The position numbers and the translations under genes were made by a program. The notes beneath the pieces are model-generated. The model worked only from the letters and a program-made list of their open reading frames with translations, searched no databases and was not told the origin of the DNA. From contig QCUI01000019.1 of NCBI GenBank assembly GCA_003210775.1, positions 1 to 33,643 on the forward strand: a stretch of 33,643 nucleotides of DNA. The letters run 5' to 3'. This DNA comes from Synechococcus sp. AG-679-A04 (GTDB lineage Bacteria; Cyanobacteriota; Cyanobacteriia; PCC-6307; Cyanobiaceae). Position 1 is the first letter of the stretch, and each line of letters starts with the position of its first letter. Below are positions 26,431 through 33,643 of the stretch, piece by piece.

Positions 26431-27318
26431 CTAGCGTCGAATCTCGAGCAAGCCCCATCGACCTTGCTCGGCAAGCGGCTCAACCATCCACCCCAGGCTC
26501 CCCAGCACTTCCGTGAGTCTGGGCGACTGTTCCACCAGCAGGCCACTGAGCAGCCCCCGCCCCCCAGAGCGAAGAACTGATTGAAAGTGAGGCGCTAGGG
26601 CCTCGATCACAGGAGCCAGGATGTTGCACAGAAGCAGATCTGCAGGCTGCTCCTCAAGCAGCTTCGCCAGCGCCTCCACCGACCCCTTGGAGACCTTGAG
26701 CGCATCCATGGAAAGGTCATTGAGAACCGCGTTATCGGTCGTTGCCCGGACAGCTAGGGAATCGGTGTCAACAGACAGCACCTGACGAGCACCAAGCCCG
26801 AGGGCCGCAAGTCCGAGGACTCCACTTCCGCAACCCAGATCCGCGACCCTCATGCCGCAGGGGGGATGTTGCTCGAGTGCTTCGAGACACAAACGAGTGG
26901 TGGGATGACTGCCGGTTCCAAAGGCACTGCCTGGATCCATTTTCAGGACAAGCCTGTGCGCATGCTCGTCAGGCACATCAAGCCAGGCCGGCAGGATGAG
27001 CAGCCTTTCCCCGACAGGGTCTGGCTGCCAGTGCTTTTTCCAGCTGAGGCTCCAGTCTTCATCGGCCAGTTCATCCCAAACCGGCTGAGCCAGAGCGAGG
27101 CCGAAGGTCTCAGCAAGGGGGGTGAGACTGCTGAACAGCTCAGATCGCTGCTCCTCAGGCCATTCATGGGCCGGCAACCAAGCCAGAAGAATGCGCTGAT
27201 CGGGCGTCTCAGGTGCATGTTGAACAGCCAGCCGGTGCAGACCGAGGACGTTCAGCTTCCAGAGAAGCGACTCTTCCAGCTCAGTCTGAACTGGCAGAGA
27301 CAAGCGCCACCACATCAC
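26431..27318 (-). CDS. prmA: Ribosomal protein L11 methyltransferase
   Basis: PrmA trimethylates ribosomal protein L11. The protein is 295 residues. An N-terminal substrate-binding domain (about 1-95) is joined to a class I methyltransferase core by the WKKHWQPDPVGERLLILPAW linker. DPGSAFGTGSHPTTRLCLEAL (about 128-148), shortened as DPGSAFGTGSHPTTRL, is the family signature. Motif I is VADLGCGSGVLGLAALGLGA and the catalytic-region motif is LLCNILAPVI. The start is a GTG at 27318 in a GTGA overlap with the serA stop, or the ATG one codon later. It is probably co-transcribed with serA. Confidence 0.95.
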   Translation of the reverse strand: MMWWRLSLPVQTELEESLLWKLNVLGLHRLAVQHAPETPDQRILLAWLPAHEWPEEQRSELFSSLTPLAETFGLALAQPVWDELADEDWSLSWKKHWQPDPVGERLLILPAWLDVPDEHAHRLVLKMDPGSAFGTGSHPTTRLCLEALEQHPPCGMRVADLGCGSGVLGLAALGLGARQVLSVDTDSLAVRATTDNAVLNDLSMDALKVSKGSVEALAKLLEEQPADLLLCNILAPVIEALAPHFQSVLRSGGRGLLSGLLVEQSPRLTEVLGSLGWMVEPLAEQGRWGLLEIRR

Positions 27319-28901
27319 AGCGTGACCGGATGGGCTTCCTGAATCCCGTTGATGCCGTTGATGGTGGCCAAAAGCGCAGGCGGAATCGGGTCATCAATAC
27401 TGAGCACCATCACGGCATCTCCTCGCACAATCCTGCGGCCCACCTGCATCGAGGCGATGTTCACGTTGTGCTCGCCCAGAAGAGAACCGAGATGGCCGAT
27501 GATTCCCGGCATATCCCGATGACGAGTGAACAACATGTGCCGACTCGGTGGCACATTCACCGGGAATTCGTCGATGGTGGTGACACGCAGTTCACCATCC
27601 GCGAAGACCGCACCAGTCACACTGTGACCACCCTGGCCACCGCGGCTGGTGAGCTGCAAAGATCCCCCCGCGAAGTCACGGCTGGCATCGTCCTTGACCT
27701 CCAACACGTGTATTCCGCGCCCCTTGGCCTCGAGAGAAGCGTTGACGTAATTGATGCGTTCTCCAAGGGCGCTGGTCAGCAGTCCCTTAAGAGCTGCCAC
27801 CACGAGGGGCTGGGAGGGATGATTAGCGAACTCACCCTGAAGACGCACTTCCAGTTCCTGCACCTGGCCACCGCTCAGCTGACTCACCAACAGGCCGAGG
27901 GTTTCGGCGAGCTGCAGGTGGGGTTTCAGACGCTCCATGATCTCGGCGCTGAGGCCTGGAATATTGACGGCACTGCGAGCTGGGAGCCCAAGCAGAACAT
28001 CGCGGATCTGCTCAGCCACATCGGTGGCCACATTTTCCTGAGCTTCCTCGGTGGATGCTCCGAGGTGGGGCGTCAGCACCAGCCCGCGCTCAACTGCACG
28101 CAGTGGTGAGTCTTGGTTCAGAGGTTCAGAGGCGAACACATCCAGCCCAGCACCGGCAATCACTCCGTTATCGATGGCTTGAGCGATGGCAGCCTCATCG
28201 ACGATCCCCCCACGAGCGCAATTCACGATCCTGGCTGTCGATTTCATCGAGCGGAGAAGCTCCGCATTAACAAGGTTCTCGGTGTCAGGCGTTCTGGGAA
28301 TATGTAACGTGATGTAGTCGGCCTGACGGAACAAATCCTCCAGGGTCGTGAGTCGGACCTGCATCTGCTGAGCCCGGTCAGCCGAGATGAAGGGATCGAA
28401 CGCGATCACCTCCATGCCCATCGCTTTGGCGACCTTGGCCACGTGTGAACCGATCTTGCCCAGACCCACAACCCCGAGCACTTTTTTATAGAGCTCATTG
28501 CCCACATATTTCTTGCGATCCCAGGCACCGGCTCGCATGGATGCGTGCGCCTGAGGCACGTGGCGGGACAAAGACAACAACAAAGCCAGCGCATGCTCGG
28601 CAGCAGCGATCGTGTTGCCCTCAGGCGAGTTCACAACCAGCACACCTCTCTGAGTGGCGGCAGGAACGTCAACGTTGTCGACCCCCACTCCAGCCCGACC
28701 GATGATGCGCAATCGATCCGCAGCCTCGATCACATCGGCAGTGACCTGCGTGCCCGAACGGATCATCAGAGCGTCATAGTCACCGATGATCGATTTGAGC
28801 TCCTCCTGAGACAGGCCAGTCCGCTCGTCCACCTGGGCCACCTGCCCAAGGATGTCGATCCCAGCCTGATCAATGGGGTCTGAAACGAGAACTTTGGTCA
28901 T
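27315..28901 (-). CDS. serA: D-3-phosphoglycerate dehydrogenase
   Basis: SerA oxidises 3-phosphoglycerate with NAD, the first step of serine synthesis. The protein is 528 residues, the long form with an intervening domain and a C-terminal ACT domain. The Rossmann motif is GLGKIGSHV (Gly146, Gly148, Gly151) with Asp169 binding NAD. The catalytic residues are Arg230 in NCARGGIVDE, Glu259 in FASEPL and His279 in TPHLGAS. The ACT domain (about 455-528) starts HMLFTRHRDMPGIIGHLGSL and suggests control by serine. The ATG at 28901 is well supported. It overlaps prmA by 4 bases. Confidence 0.97.
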   Translation of the reverse strand: MTKVLVSDPIDQAGIDILGQVAQVDERTGLSQEELKSIIGDYDALMIRSGTQVTADVIEAADRLRIIGRAGVGVDNVDVPAATQRGVLVVNSPEGNTIAAAEHALALLLSLSRHVPQAHASMRAGAWDRKKYVGNELYKKVLGVVGLGKIGSHVAKVAKAMGMEVIAFDPFISADRAQQMQVRLTTLEDLFRQADYITLHIPRTPDTENLVNAELLRSMKSTARIVNCARGGIVDEAAIAQAIDNGVIAGAGLDVFASEPLNQDSPLRAVERGLVLTPHLGASTEEAQENVATDVAEQIRDVLLGLPARSAVNIPGLSAEIMERLKPHLQLAETLGLLVSQLSGGQVQELEVRLQGEFANHPSQPLVVAALKGLLTSALGERINYVNASLEAKGRGIHVLEVKDDASRDFAGGSLQLTSRGGQGGHSVTGAVFADGELRVTTIDEFPVNVPPSRHMLFTRHRDMPGIIGHLGSLLGEHNVNIASMQVGRRIVRGDAVMVLSIDDPIPPALLATINGINGIQEAHPVTL

Positions 28902-29022
28902 CCAGCGGCGGAGAGAAAGCCGTTCAGAAGTTTAGAGATCGGTCCGAACATCGCTGATAAGCAGGGAGATTGACCTGCTTCGAACCCAAGGTTGCCGCTG
29001 AAGTTCTGGACTTCCATGGAGA
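28902..29022. promoter_or_regulatory. Divergent serA / unknown membrane gene region
   Basis: This 121-base gap separates divergent genes and should contain both promoters. A GGAG stretch (29016-29019) lies just before the ATG at 29023, closer than a normal ribosome-binding site. I see no dyad or clear promoter boxes. Confidence 0.3.
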
Positions 29023-29580
29023 ATGGCAGTCCGCACCGATCCACTTATGCCCGCCTGCGTCCTGGTGCTCCAAGAACGCGCCGCCGCCGAGACTCTGGTC
29101 CAGAACCTTGAGGATTCCGGCACACCGCTCGTGCGCGTCGTGTTGGTGGCTCCTGAGCAGGAGGGAGCTGCTGAAAGTGGTCGCCTCAAGGCGCAGCCGA
29201 TCGACAGCGTCGATCTGCTCAATCCGAACATGGCCCGCAGCCGCCGCCAGCGTTCCATGTCTCGCTGGCTGATGCCCTTCGGCTTCATGGCAGGGTTGAC
29301 CTTCACCCAGATCACCACGCTCGACACCTTTGCGCGCTTCGGTGCTGTCGGGGAAGCTCTCATCGGCGGTCTGCTCGGACTGGGGTCTGGATTAATGGGG
29401 AGCTACGCCGCGGCAGCAAGCGTTCCCTCAGAAAACGAAGATGGGGTCCGCATCTTGCGCAACAGGCACAACGAGCAGTTTTGGTTGCTGTTGCTGGAAA
29501 CCCAAGCAGGTCTTGAAGTGCCCTGGCAACTGGTTCAGAAAGTTCGTCCTCAGCAGGTGGTTCGCCTGAGTGAACTGTGA
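29023..29580 (+). CDS. Conserved-looking membrane protein of unknown function
   Basis: I do not recognise a named family. The 185-residue protein has an N-terminal soluble part (about 1-70) with alternating strands (CVLVLQER, LVRVVLVAP), then a basic patch MARSRRQRSMSRW before the first hydrophobic segment (about 83-99). A long glycine-rich hydrophobic segment (about 107-132, LIGGLLGLGSGLMGSYAAA) follows. The C-terminal part (about 140-185) is again soluble and ends in a strand-rich QVVRLSEL. ATG codons at 29023 and 29047 are both possible. The stop overlaps the GTG of the S4 gene by 4 bases (GTGA), so the two are probably co-translated. Confidence 0.75.
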   Translation: MAVRTDPLMPACVLVLQERAAAETLVQNLEDSGTPLVRVVLVAPEQEGAAESGRLKAQPIDSVDLLNPNMARSRRQRSMSRWLMPFGFMAGLTFTQITTLDTFARFGAVGEALIGGLLGLGSGLMGSYAAAASVPSENEDGVRILRNRHNEQFWLLLLETQAGLEVPWQLVQKVRPQQVVRLSEL

Positions 29581-30356
29581 GTCTTCCCCGTGGGTTGCTG
29601 ATCGAAGGGCTCGCTGAACCGGAAGCGATGCATCGCCTGATCCTGCAGGCGGAAGAGGTGCTGCGCACCTGGCAACCCAGCTGGAGCACCTTTCTGAGCG
29701 GCCCTGAACTGGAAGACTCACGCCGCCTCGAGGCACTGACTGAACTACGAGTGGTCCGCGACGGTGGGAGACCAGACACCGAGCGCTGTCGCCTCCAGCT
29801 CAGCCGCAGCGATCAGGAACCGCAACCTCAATCGGCTCCACTCTCGGGATTGAGGCTCGAGGGCAATTTCCTGTTCGACCGGGCTGAACCTCAAGACATG
29901 CGGCAAGCTCTGATCGATCTTGGCGTGACAGCTGATGGTCTTGGCGATCTCTGGCTTCGGGGTGATCGTGGCGCCCAGGCCATCTGCACACCGGAGGCAG
30001 CAAACCATCTCAACGGCCTGACCGGACAAGTGCGCGACGTGACGCTGTCCGTGGAGGCGGTGAGCATCGAGTGCTTGCAGTGGCCAGCCCAAAGACTGCC
30101 AAAACGATTGACCAGCGTGGAAGCATCCTGCCGCCTCGATGCCATTGCCTCAGCGGGTTTCGGACTGTCCCGCTCCAAGGTGATTCGTCAGATCCGAGAT
30201 GGAAGGCTGCGGCTCAACTGGCAACCGGTCCGGCAGGCGAGTCGTGACCTGAAAGTCGGCGACCGGCTCCAGCTTCAAGACAGGGGCAGCGTGGAAGTCT
30301 TGAATCTGGAAATCACCAAACGCGATCGTTGGAGAGTGGAAATGCTGCGCCGGTGA
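29577..30356 (+). CDS. S4-domain RNA-binding protein (photosystem II S4 type)
   Basis: The 259-residue protein is of the YlmH-like type named photosystem II S4 domain protein in cyanobacteria and plants. An N-terminal domain (about 1-80) is followed by a central domain with FLFDRAEPQDMRQALIDLGV and LGDLWLRGDRGAQAICTPE, then a C-terminal S4 RNA-binding domain (about 186-245) with RLDAIASAGFGLSRSKVIRQ and GDRLQLQDRG. The start is a GTG in a GTGA overlap with the gene before it. Its exact role is not settled; ribosome-associated functions are known for YlmH relatives. Confidence 0.88.
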   Translation: MSLPRGLLIEGLAEPEAMHRLILQAEEVLRTWQPSWSTFLSGPELEDSRRLEALTELRVVRDGGRPDTERCRLQLSRSDQEPQPQSAPLSGLRLEGNFLFDRAEPQDMRQALIDLGVTADGLGDLWLRGDRGAQAICTPEAANHLNGLTGQVRDVTLSVEAVSIECLQWPAQRLPKRLTSVEASCRLDAIASAGFGLSRSKVIRQIRDGRLRLNWQPVRQASRDLKVGDRLQLQDRGSVEVLNLEITKRDRWRVEMLRR

Positions 30357-30429
30357 GCTGCTAACTTCAATCGCATCCGGTTGGCAAGCGATCAACCGTC
30401 ACCGCAGATTCTCTGAAGGGTGAAAATGC

Positions 30430-30501
30430 GGGCGATTAGCTCAGAGGTAGAGCACTACCTTGACACGGTAGGAGTCACTGGTTCGATTCCAGTATCGCCC
30501 A
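30430..30501 (+). tRNA. tRNA-Val (anticodon GAC)
   Basis: The acceptor stem GGGCGAT (30430-30436) pairs with ATCGCCC (30494-30500), with discriminator A at 30501. The D arm contains AGCTCAGAGGTAGAGC. The anticodon stem CTACC/GGTAG encloses the loop TTGACAC, giving anticodon GAC, which reads valine GUC/GUU codons. The T loop is GGTTCGATTCC. No CCA is encoded, so the end must be added after processing (rnz is in this window). murD starts 28 bases downstream. Confidence 0.97.
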
Positions 30502-30529
30502 CTTACCTCGTGAGCAGAGAACGAACAGC

Positions 30530-31918
30530 ATGACCCTGAGTGTCGTGGTCGGACTCGGACGTTCTGGGATTGGGGCAGCCCGTTTACTCAAGGCCCTGGG
30601 ATCAGAAGTGCTTGTTCTCGAGAAGGCTGAGAACGATGCTTGCAGACAAAAATCAGCGGACCTGCGACAGCAGGGTATTGATGTCCAGCTGGGACAGCCT
30701 TTGGAGATATCCAGTTTCGAGCCCTGGCTCAATCAGATCGATCAGGTGGTGATCAGTCCTGGCATTTCCTGGACGCATCCAACCCTTGAAGCGTTACGAA
30801 CGCGGGGGGTTCCGGTGAAGGGAGAGATGGCTCTGGCCTGGGAGAGCCTGAGAGAATGTCCATGGATTGGCATCACTGGCACCAACGGCAAGACCACCGT
30901 CACCCATCTGCTCCACCACGTGCTCAGCCATGGCGGGTTGGAGGCTCCAATGGCCGGGAATGTGGGGTATTCCGCAGCAGAACTGGCCCTGGGATGCCTT
31001 GAAGGCTCCACCCCTCTTCCCGACTGGGTGGTCATGGAGATGAGCAGCTACCAGATTGAAGCGGCCACCAAGGTGGCCCCGCGCATCGGTATCTGGACGA
31101 CGCTGACTCCTGACCACCTGGAGCGACATGGATCGCTAGACGTCTACAGAGCGATCAAGCGCGGACTGCTGGAACGTTCCCAGCTGGCGATTCTGAATCA
31201 TGATGACCCTGAGATCAGCAGAACTCACAGCAGCTGGGGACAAAACCGGGTGAGCTGGGTCAGCACAGGCCGGGAATGCTCAGACACCGCAACCGCCCGA
31301 CTGAGAGTGAGTGACGACGGCTGGGTCTACGAGGGAAAGCAAAGACTCTTCTGCTCCGATGCTCTCGCCATGCCCGGAGAGCACAACCAGCAAAACATGC
31401 TTCTGGTCACTGCAGCGGCTCTCGAAGCTGGATTACGCCCGGAAACCATTGAATCAGCGTTGCGTTGCTTCGATGGGGTTCCCCATCGACTCGAATCGCT
31501 CGGAATCATTCAGGGCATTGCTGTTTTCAATGACAGCAAGGCCACCAACTACGACGCAGCTGCCGTGGGTTTGCAGTCCGTACCCAATCCGGCGGTGCTG
31601 CTCGCAGGCGGTCAGACCAAACAAGGCGACGCTCAGCTCTGGCTGCAGCTGCTGAAAGAGCGCAGCAGCGCCGTTGTGCTGTTTGGCGCTGGGGCTGACG
31701 AGCTCCGTGCCCTGATCGAAGCGTCTGCCTTCCCCGGTGCCGTATTCACGCACAAAGGCCTGGATGCCGCAGTTCCGCATGCTCTTGAACTGGCCCGACA
31801 ACAACAGGCCGCAAGCCTGCTGTTGTCTCCGGCATGCGCCAGCTTTGACCAGTACTCCGATTTCGAAGCTCGTGGCAATCACTTCCGTGAGCTGATCGAA
31901 GCAAGCAAATCAACCTAG
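30530..31918 (+). CDS. murD: UDP-N-acetylmuramoylalanine--D-glutamate ligase
   Basis: MurD adds D-glutamate to UDP-MurNAc-L-Ala in cytoplasmic peptidoglycan synthesis. The protein is 462 residues, normal length. Residues 1-90 form the UDP-binding domain with VVVGLGRSGIGAARLL. The ATP-binding P-loop is ITGTNGKTTVTHLL (Lys121). MEMSSYQIE, TPDHLERHGS and the C-terminal domain with FNDSKATNYDAAAVGLQSV, shortened as FNDSKATNYDAA, and LLSPACASFDQYSDFEARG match the family. The ATG at 30530 is well placed. The EVE gene follows after 24 bases in the same direction. Confidence 0.98.
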   Translation: MTLSVVVGLGRSGIGAARLLKALGSEVLVLEKAENDACRQKSADLRQQGIDVQLGQPLEISSFEPWLNQIDQVVISPGISWTHPTLEALRTRGVPVKGEMALAWESLRECPWIGITGTNGKTTVTHLLHHVLSHGGLEAPMAGNVGYSAAELALGCLEGSTPLPDWVVMEMSSYQIEAATKVAPRIGIWTTLTPDHLERHGSLDVYRAIKRGLLERSQLAILNHDDPEISRTHSSWGQNRVSWVSTGRECSDTATARLRVSDDGWVYEGKQRLFCSDALAMPGEHNQQNMLLVTAAALEAGLRPETIESALRCFDGVPHRLESLGIIQGIAVFNDSKATNYDAAAVGLQSVPNPAVLLAGGQTKQGDAQLWLQLLKERSSAVVLFGAGADELRALIEASAFPGAVFTHKGLDAAVPHALELARQQQAASLLLSPACASFDQYSDFEARGNHFRELIEASKST

Positions 31919-31942
31919 TCTGGGAAAAATTCTGTAAAAAGC

Positions 31943-32404
31943 GTGGCCTACTGGCTGATGAAAAGTGAACCCGATGTTTACGGGATTCATCATCTTGAAC
32001 AGGAGCAGACAACTCTCTGGGACGGTATTCGCAATTATCAGGCGCGTAATTTCATGCGCACGATGGCTGTTGGCGATCAAGCCTTCTTCTATCACTCCAA
32101 TTGCAAGCCCCCTGGGATCATCGGCCTGATGGAGGTGCTTGAAACAGGACTGGTCGATCCCACACAATTTGATCCATCATCGAAATATCACGACCCTGCA
32201 TCTAAACCGGAGGAACCACGCTGGGACTGCGTGCGCCTGGCCTATCGAGGCAGATTTCGGGACATCTTGAGTCTTGAGGACTTGCGTCAGTCCTATCAAC
32301 CGGAAGAACTGGCCGTCGTTCGACGTGGCAATCGACTGTCCATTCTTCCTGTGGATGAGCGAATCGCCCAGGATCTCCTCAAGCGACTTGGCTCAATTCA
32401 GTGA
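31943..32404 (+). CDS. EVE-domain protein
   Basis: EVE domains belong to the PUA-like fold and are thought to bind modified bases in DNA or RNA. The 153-residue protein is a single EVE domain: it starts AYWLMKSEPDVYGIHHLEQ and shows LWDGIRNYQARNFMRTMAVGD, shortened as LWDGIRNYQARNFMR, then FFYHSNCKPPGIIGLMEV, DPSSKYHDPASKPEEPRWD (split as DPSSKYHDPAS and EEPRWD) and LSILPVDERIA. The start is a GTG at 31943; the family normally begins at the Trp-Leu-Met-Lys-Ser-Glu-Pro motif, so this is right. It probably shares a transcript with murD and overlaps the next gene. Confidence 0.93.
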   Translation: MAYWLMKSEPDVYGIHHLEQEQTTLWDGIRNYQARNFMRTMAVGDQAFFYHSNCKPPGIIGLMEVLETGLVDPTQFDPSSKYHDPASKPEEPRWDCVRLAYRGRFRDILSLEDLRQSYQPEELAVVRRGNRLSILPVDERIAQDLLKRLGSIQ

Positions 32405-33161
32405 AGCGCGGGAGCGTCGCCTGACAGAACGCCTCCCTCTCACAACCATCATTCCCAGAGCCTGGATCGGGTTCAACCAAGCTCCCTGGCGGTTTGTGGG
32501 CCTCACAGCTCTCATGCTGATCACTGTTACTGGCCTGAGTTTGATCTCAAGGGATCTTCAACAGGGGGAAGGCTTGTGGCAGTCAACTATCAGCGATGTC
32601 CTCTTTGTTGCAACCATTCCCACGACTCTTCTACCGCTCGTGGCCTTGCTACATCTCGCCGATCAGCTCCTCCCTTCGATCCAAACCACGCAACCGGACG
32701 AGCCTGCCAAGGAACGTCAACGACTGCGATGGATCTTCAGACAAACAGCTGCGCTGGTGCTCCTGGAAGGGATCATCCTGATCGGAGGATTGCAGACGAT
32801 CCGGGTCATTGGAGCACTCATTGCCAGACAGAGCGGCGTGTTCTCGGCCCTGATTCTGATCGCGGGAGGCCTGGCACTGATCCTCTGGACCCTGAGCCAG
32901 ACCCTGGCCCTTCCGCTTCTGGTCCATCACGGGCATCGTCCACTTGCAGCGATGGAACACAGTCGCCGACTGGTTCAGACCAATCGCCTGAAGGTTCTCG
33001 CTCTGCTTGGCCTACTGATCGGCATCAACCTGATTGGCCTGATGGGGGCCTTCATCGGCCTGCTGCTGAGCATTCCATTCAGCGCCTTGATGCTGATGGC
33101 AAGTTGCCGGACTCAAACGCCCTGGGTCAGGGATTCTCGGCGAAACATATTGCCCACATAA
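32355..33161 (+). CDS. Multi-pass membrane protein of unknown function
   Basis: The protein has 269 residues from the ATG at 32355, which overlaps the EVE gene by 50 bases; a TTG at 32388 would give 258 residues and a 17-base overlap. After a short charged N-terminus there are about five or six hydrophobic segments, including FVGLTALMLITVTGLSLI, LFVATIPTTLLPLVALLHLA, a central LVLLEGIILIGGL, LILIAGGLALILWTL and the C-terminal LLGLLIGINLIGLMGAFIGL. The layout resembles bacterial integral membrane families of unknown role, such as the BPSS1780 type, but I cannot assign it. The last 49 bases overlap the convergent DUF2811-like gene. Confidence 0.7.
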   Translation: MSESPRISSSDLAQFSEARERRLTERLPLTTIIPRAWIGFNQAPWRFVGLTALMLITVTGLSLISRDLQQGEGLWQSTISDVLFVATIPTTLLPLVALLHLADQLLPSIQTTQPDEPAKERQRLRWIFRQTAALVLLEGIILIGGLQTIRVIGALIARQSGVFSALILIAGGLALILWTLSQTLALPLLVHHGHRPLAAMEHSRRLVQTNRLKVLALLGLLIGINLIGLMGAFIGLLLSIPFSALMLMASCRTQTPWVRDSRRNILPT

Positions 33162-33442
33162 AGACGGGTGATGTCTCTTGACTCCACTCCGTGCTGAATC
33201 AGGAATCCGGCCAGAGCGGCCTGAACAAGACGGTACTGATCCCAGTTCGGGCAGCGCTCAATGAACGCAACCATGGCCTGCTGCAGGGGCTGAGGGAGCT
33301 CGGACTGAAAGCTCACTGTTGACTCACCAGAAGCAGTGGCCTCCTGCGCAACGGCAGACGCTGAAGCAGCAGCCTGTGACACCTCCCGCAGCTGGTTTGA
33401 TGCTGATGCCTGAGCCTGCTGAAACTGATCGGCCAACTGCAT
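33113..33442 (-). CDS. Small DUF2811-like protein
   Basis: From the ATG at 33442 the protein is 109 residues. An N-terminal helical region rich in Ala, Gln and Ser (about 1-45) precedes a compact domain, about 46-105, reading VSFQSELPQPLQQAMVAFIE, then CPNWDQYRLVQAALAGFLIQ, then HGVESRDITRLYVGNMF. This pattern, with Pro-Asn-Trp-Asp-Gln-Tyr-Arg, fits DUF2811, a small cyanobacterial family of unknown function; I base this on memory of the family. Longer upstream frames are Cys/Trp-rich and look non-coding. The 3' end overlaps the convergent membrane protein gene by 49 bases. Confidence 0.75.
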   Translation of the reverse strand: MQLADQFQQAQASASNQLREVSQAAASASAVAQEATASGESTVSFQSELPQPLQQAMVAFIERCPNWDQYRLVQAALAGFLIQHGVESRDITRLYVGNMFRRESLTQGV

Positions 33443-33643
33443 GCAAACGTTTCGGATGACACCCAGTTCTCCACAGATACCGGCCTGAGTCAAGAAGCAG
33501 CTCCAGAAACATTCCCATTGACTCTCACAATGAGACTCGAGCCACCAGAACCTTTTCCAGCAAGCGATCTTCTCCACTACTCGCGAAAGAGTCCCCGACG
33601 TGATTCGTCAACCAAAACAGACCGCCTGAATGCAGTTTTCCAC
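33443..33643. other. Window end, upstream of the DUF2811-like gene
   Basis: This 201-base stretch shows no convincing gene on either strand. It should contain the promoter of the DUF2811-like gene. The last bases, GTTTTCCAC, resemble part of a DnaA box, but a single partial match at the edge is not evidence of an origin. Confidence 0.3.

Noticed and set aside
27213-28109. 298-codon plus-strand frame opposite serA and prmA
   Set aside because: It is the complement of the serA C-terminal domains; composition is that of an antisense frame.
30378-30398. CGGTTG/CAACCG dyad between the S4 gene and the tRNA
   Set aside because: A 6-bp stem with a 9-base loop and no T run; it may be chance and I could not support a terminator or operator.
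33635-33643. GTTTTCCAC at the window edge, resembling a DnaA box
   Set aside because: One partial match cut by the edge, with no cluster of boxes and no dnaA or dnaN gene nearby.
1-33643. CRISPR arrays, transposons, prophage or defence islands
   Set aside because: No regularly spaced repeats, transposase motifs, integrase, phage structural genes or att-like repeats at the tRNA were seen; the gene content is core cyanobacterial.

Overview
The window looks like a chromosomal segment of a marine picocyanobacterium, most likely Synechococcus/Cyanobium rather than Prochlorococcus. The evidence is psbV (cytochrome c550 of photosystem II), a plant-type ferredoxin, an NblS/Hik33-type sensor kinase, the photosystem-II-associated S4 protein, and a complete kaiA-kaiB-kaiC clock cluster. 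Prochlorococcus lacks a full kaiA, whereas a 296-residue KaiA is present here. Coding density is very high, GC is moderately high by eye, and no stretch over 300 bases lacks a gene.

Layout. (1) 1-7650: a minus-strand run, read as secreted/unknown protein, purC, bamA, lpxC, fabZ, lpxA, lpxB. Most junctions are 1-14 base overlaps, so this looks like one outer-membrane biogenesis operon preceded by a purine gene. At its far end the lpxB 3' end is replaced by the 5' part of a convergent pyrF. Both genes are broken at about 289-294. (2) 7752-11186: purD and nblS on the plus strand. (3) 11213-14064: kaiA, kaiB and kaiC on the minus strand, convergent with nblS. (4) 14191-14883: rplU and rpmA, ended by a strong terminator lying inside the next, convergent gene. 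(5) 14902-16137: a DUF2127-like membrane protein and a SAM methyltransferase. (6) 16219-17916: truB and a YebC/PmpR-family gene. (7) 17906-23822: a three-gene minus-strand unit encoding a SpoIID/LytB-domain protein, glucosamine-6-phosphate deaminase and a fused HyuA-HyuB 5-oxoprolinase, joined by TTGA overlaps. (8) 23911-25482: rnz and psbV. (9) 25490-28901: a small cysteine-paired unknown protein, petF, prmA and serA on the minus strand. (10) 29023-33161: an unknown membrane protein, the S4 protein, tRNA-Val(GAC), murD, an EVE-domain protein and a multi-pass membrane protein. (11) A DUF2811-like gene on the minus strand closes the window.

Most of this is core cyanobacterial housekeeping. I found no CRISPR array, transposase, prophage, toxin-antitoxin pair or recognisable defence system, and no convincing undescribed system. 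The points most worth a second look are the pyrF/lpxB fusion junction, the SpoIID-NagB-oxoprolinase operon, an AT-rich hypervariable-looking loop and a 15-bp coding repeat in bamA, a 13-bp repeat across the nblS/kaiC stops, and the terminator embedded in a coding region after rpmA.
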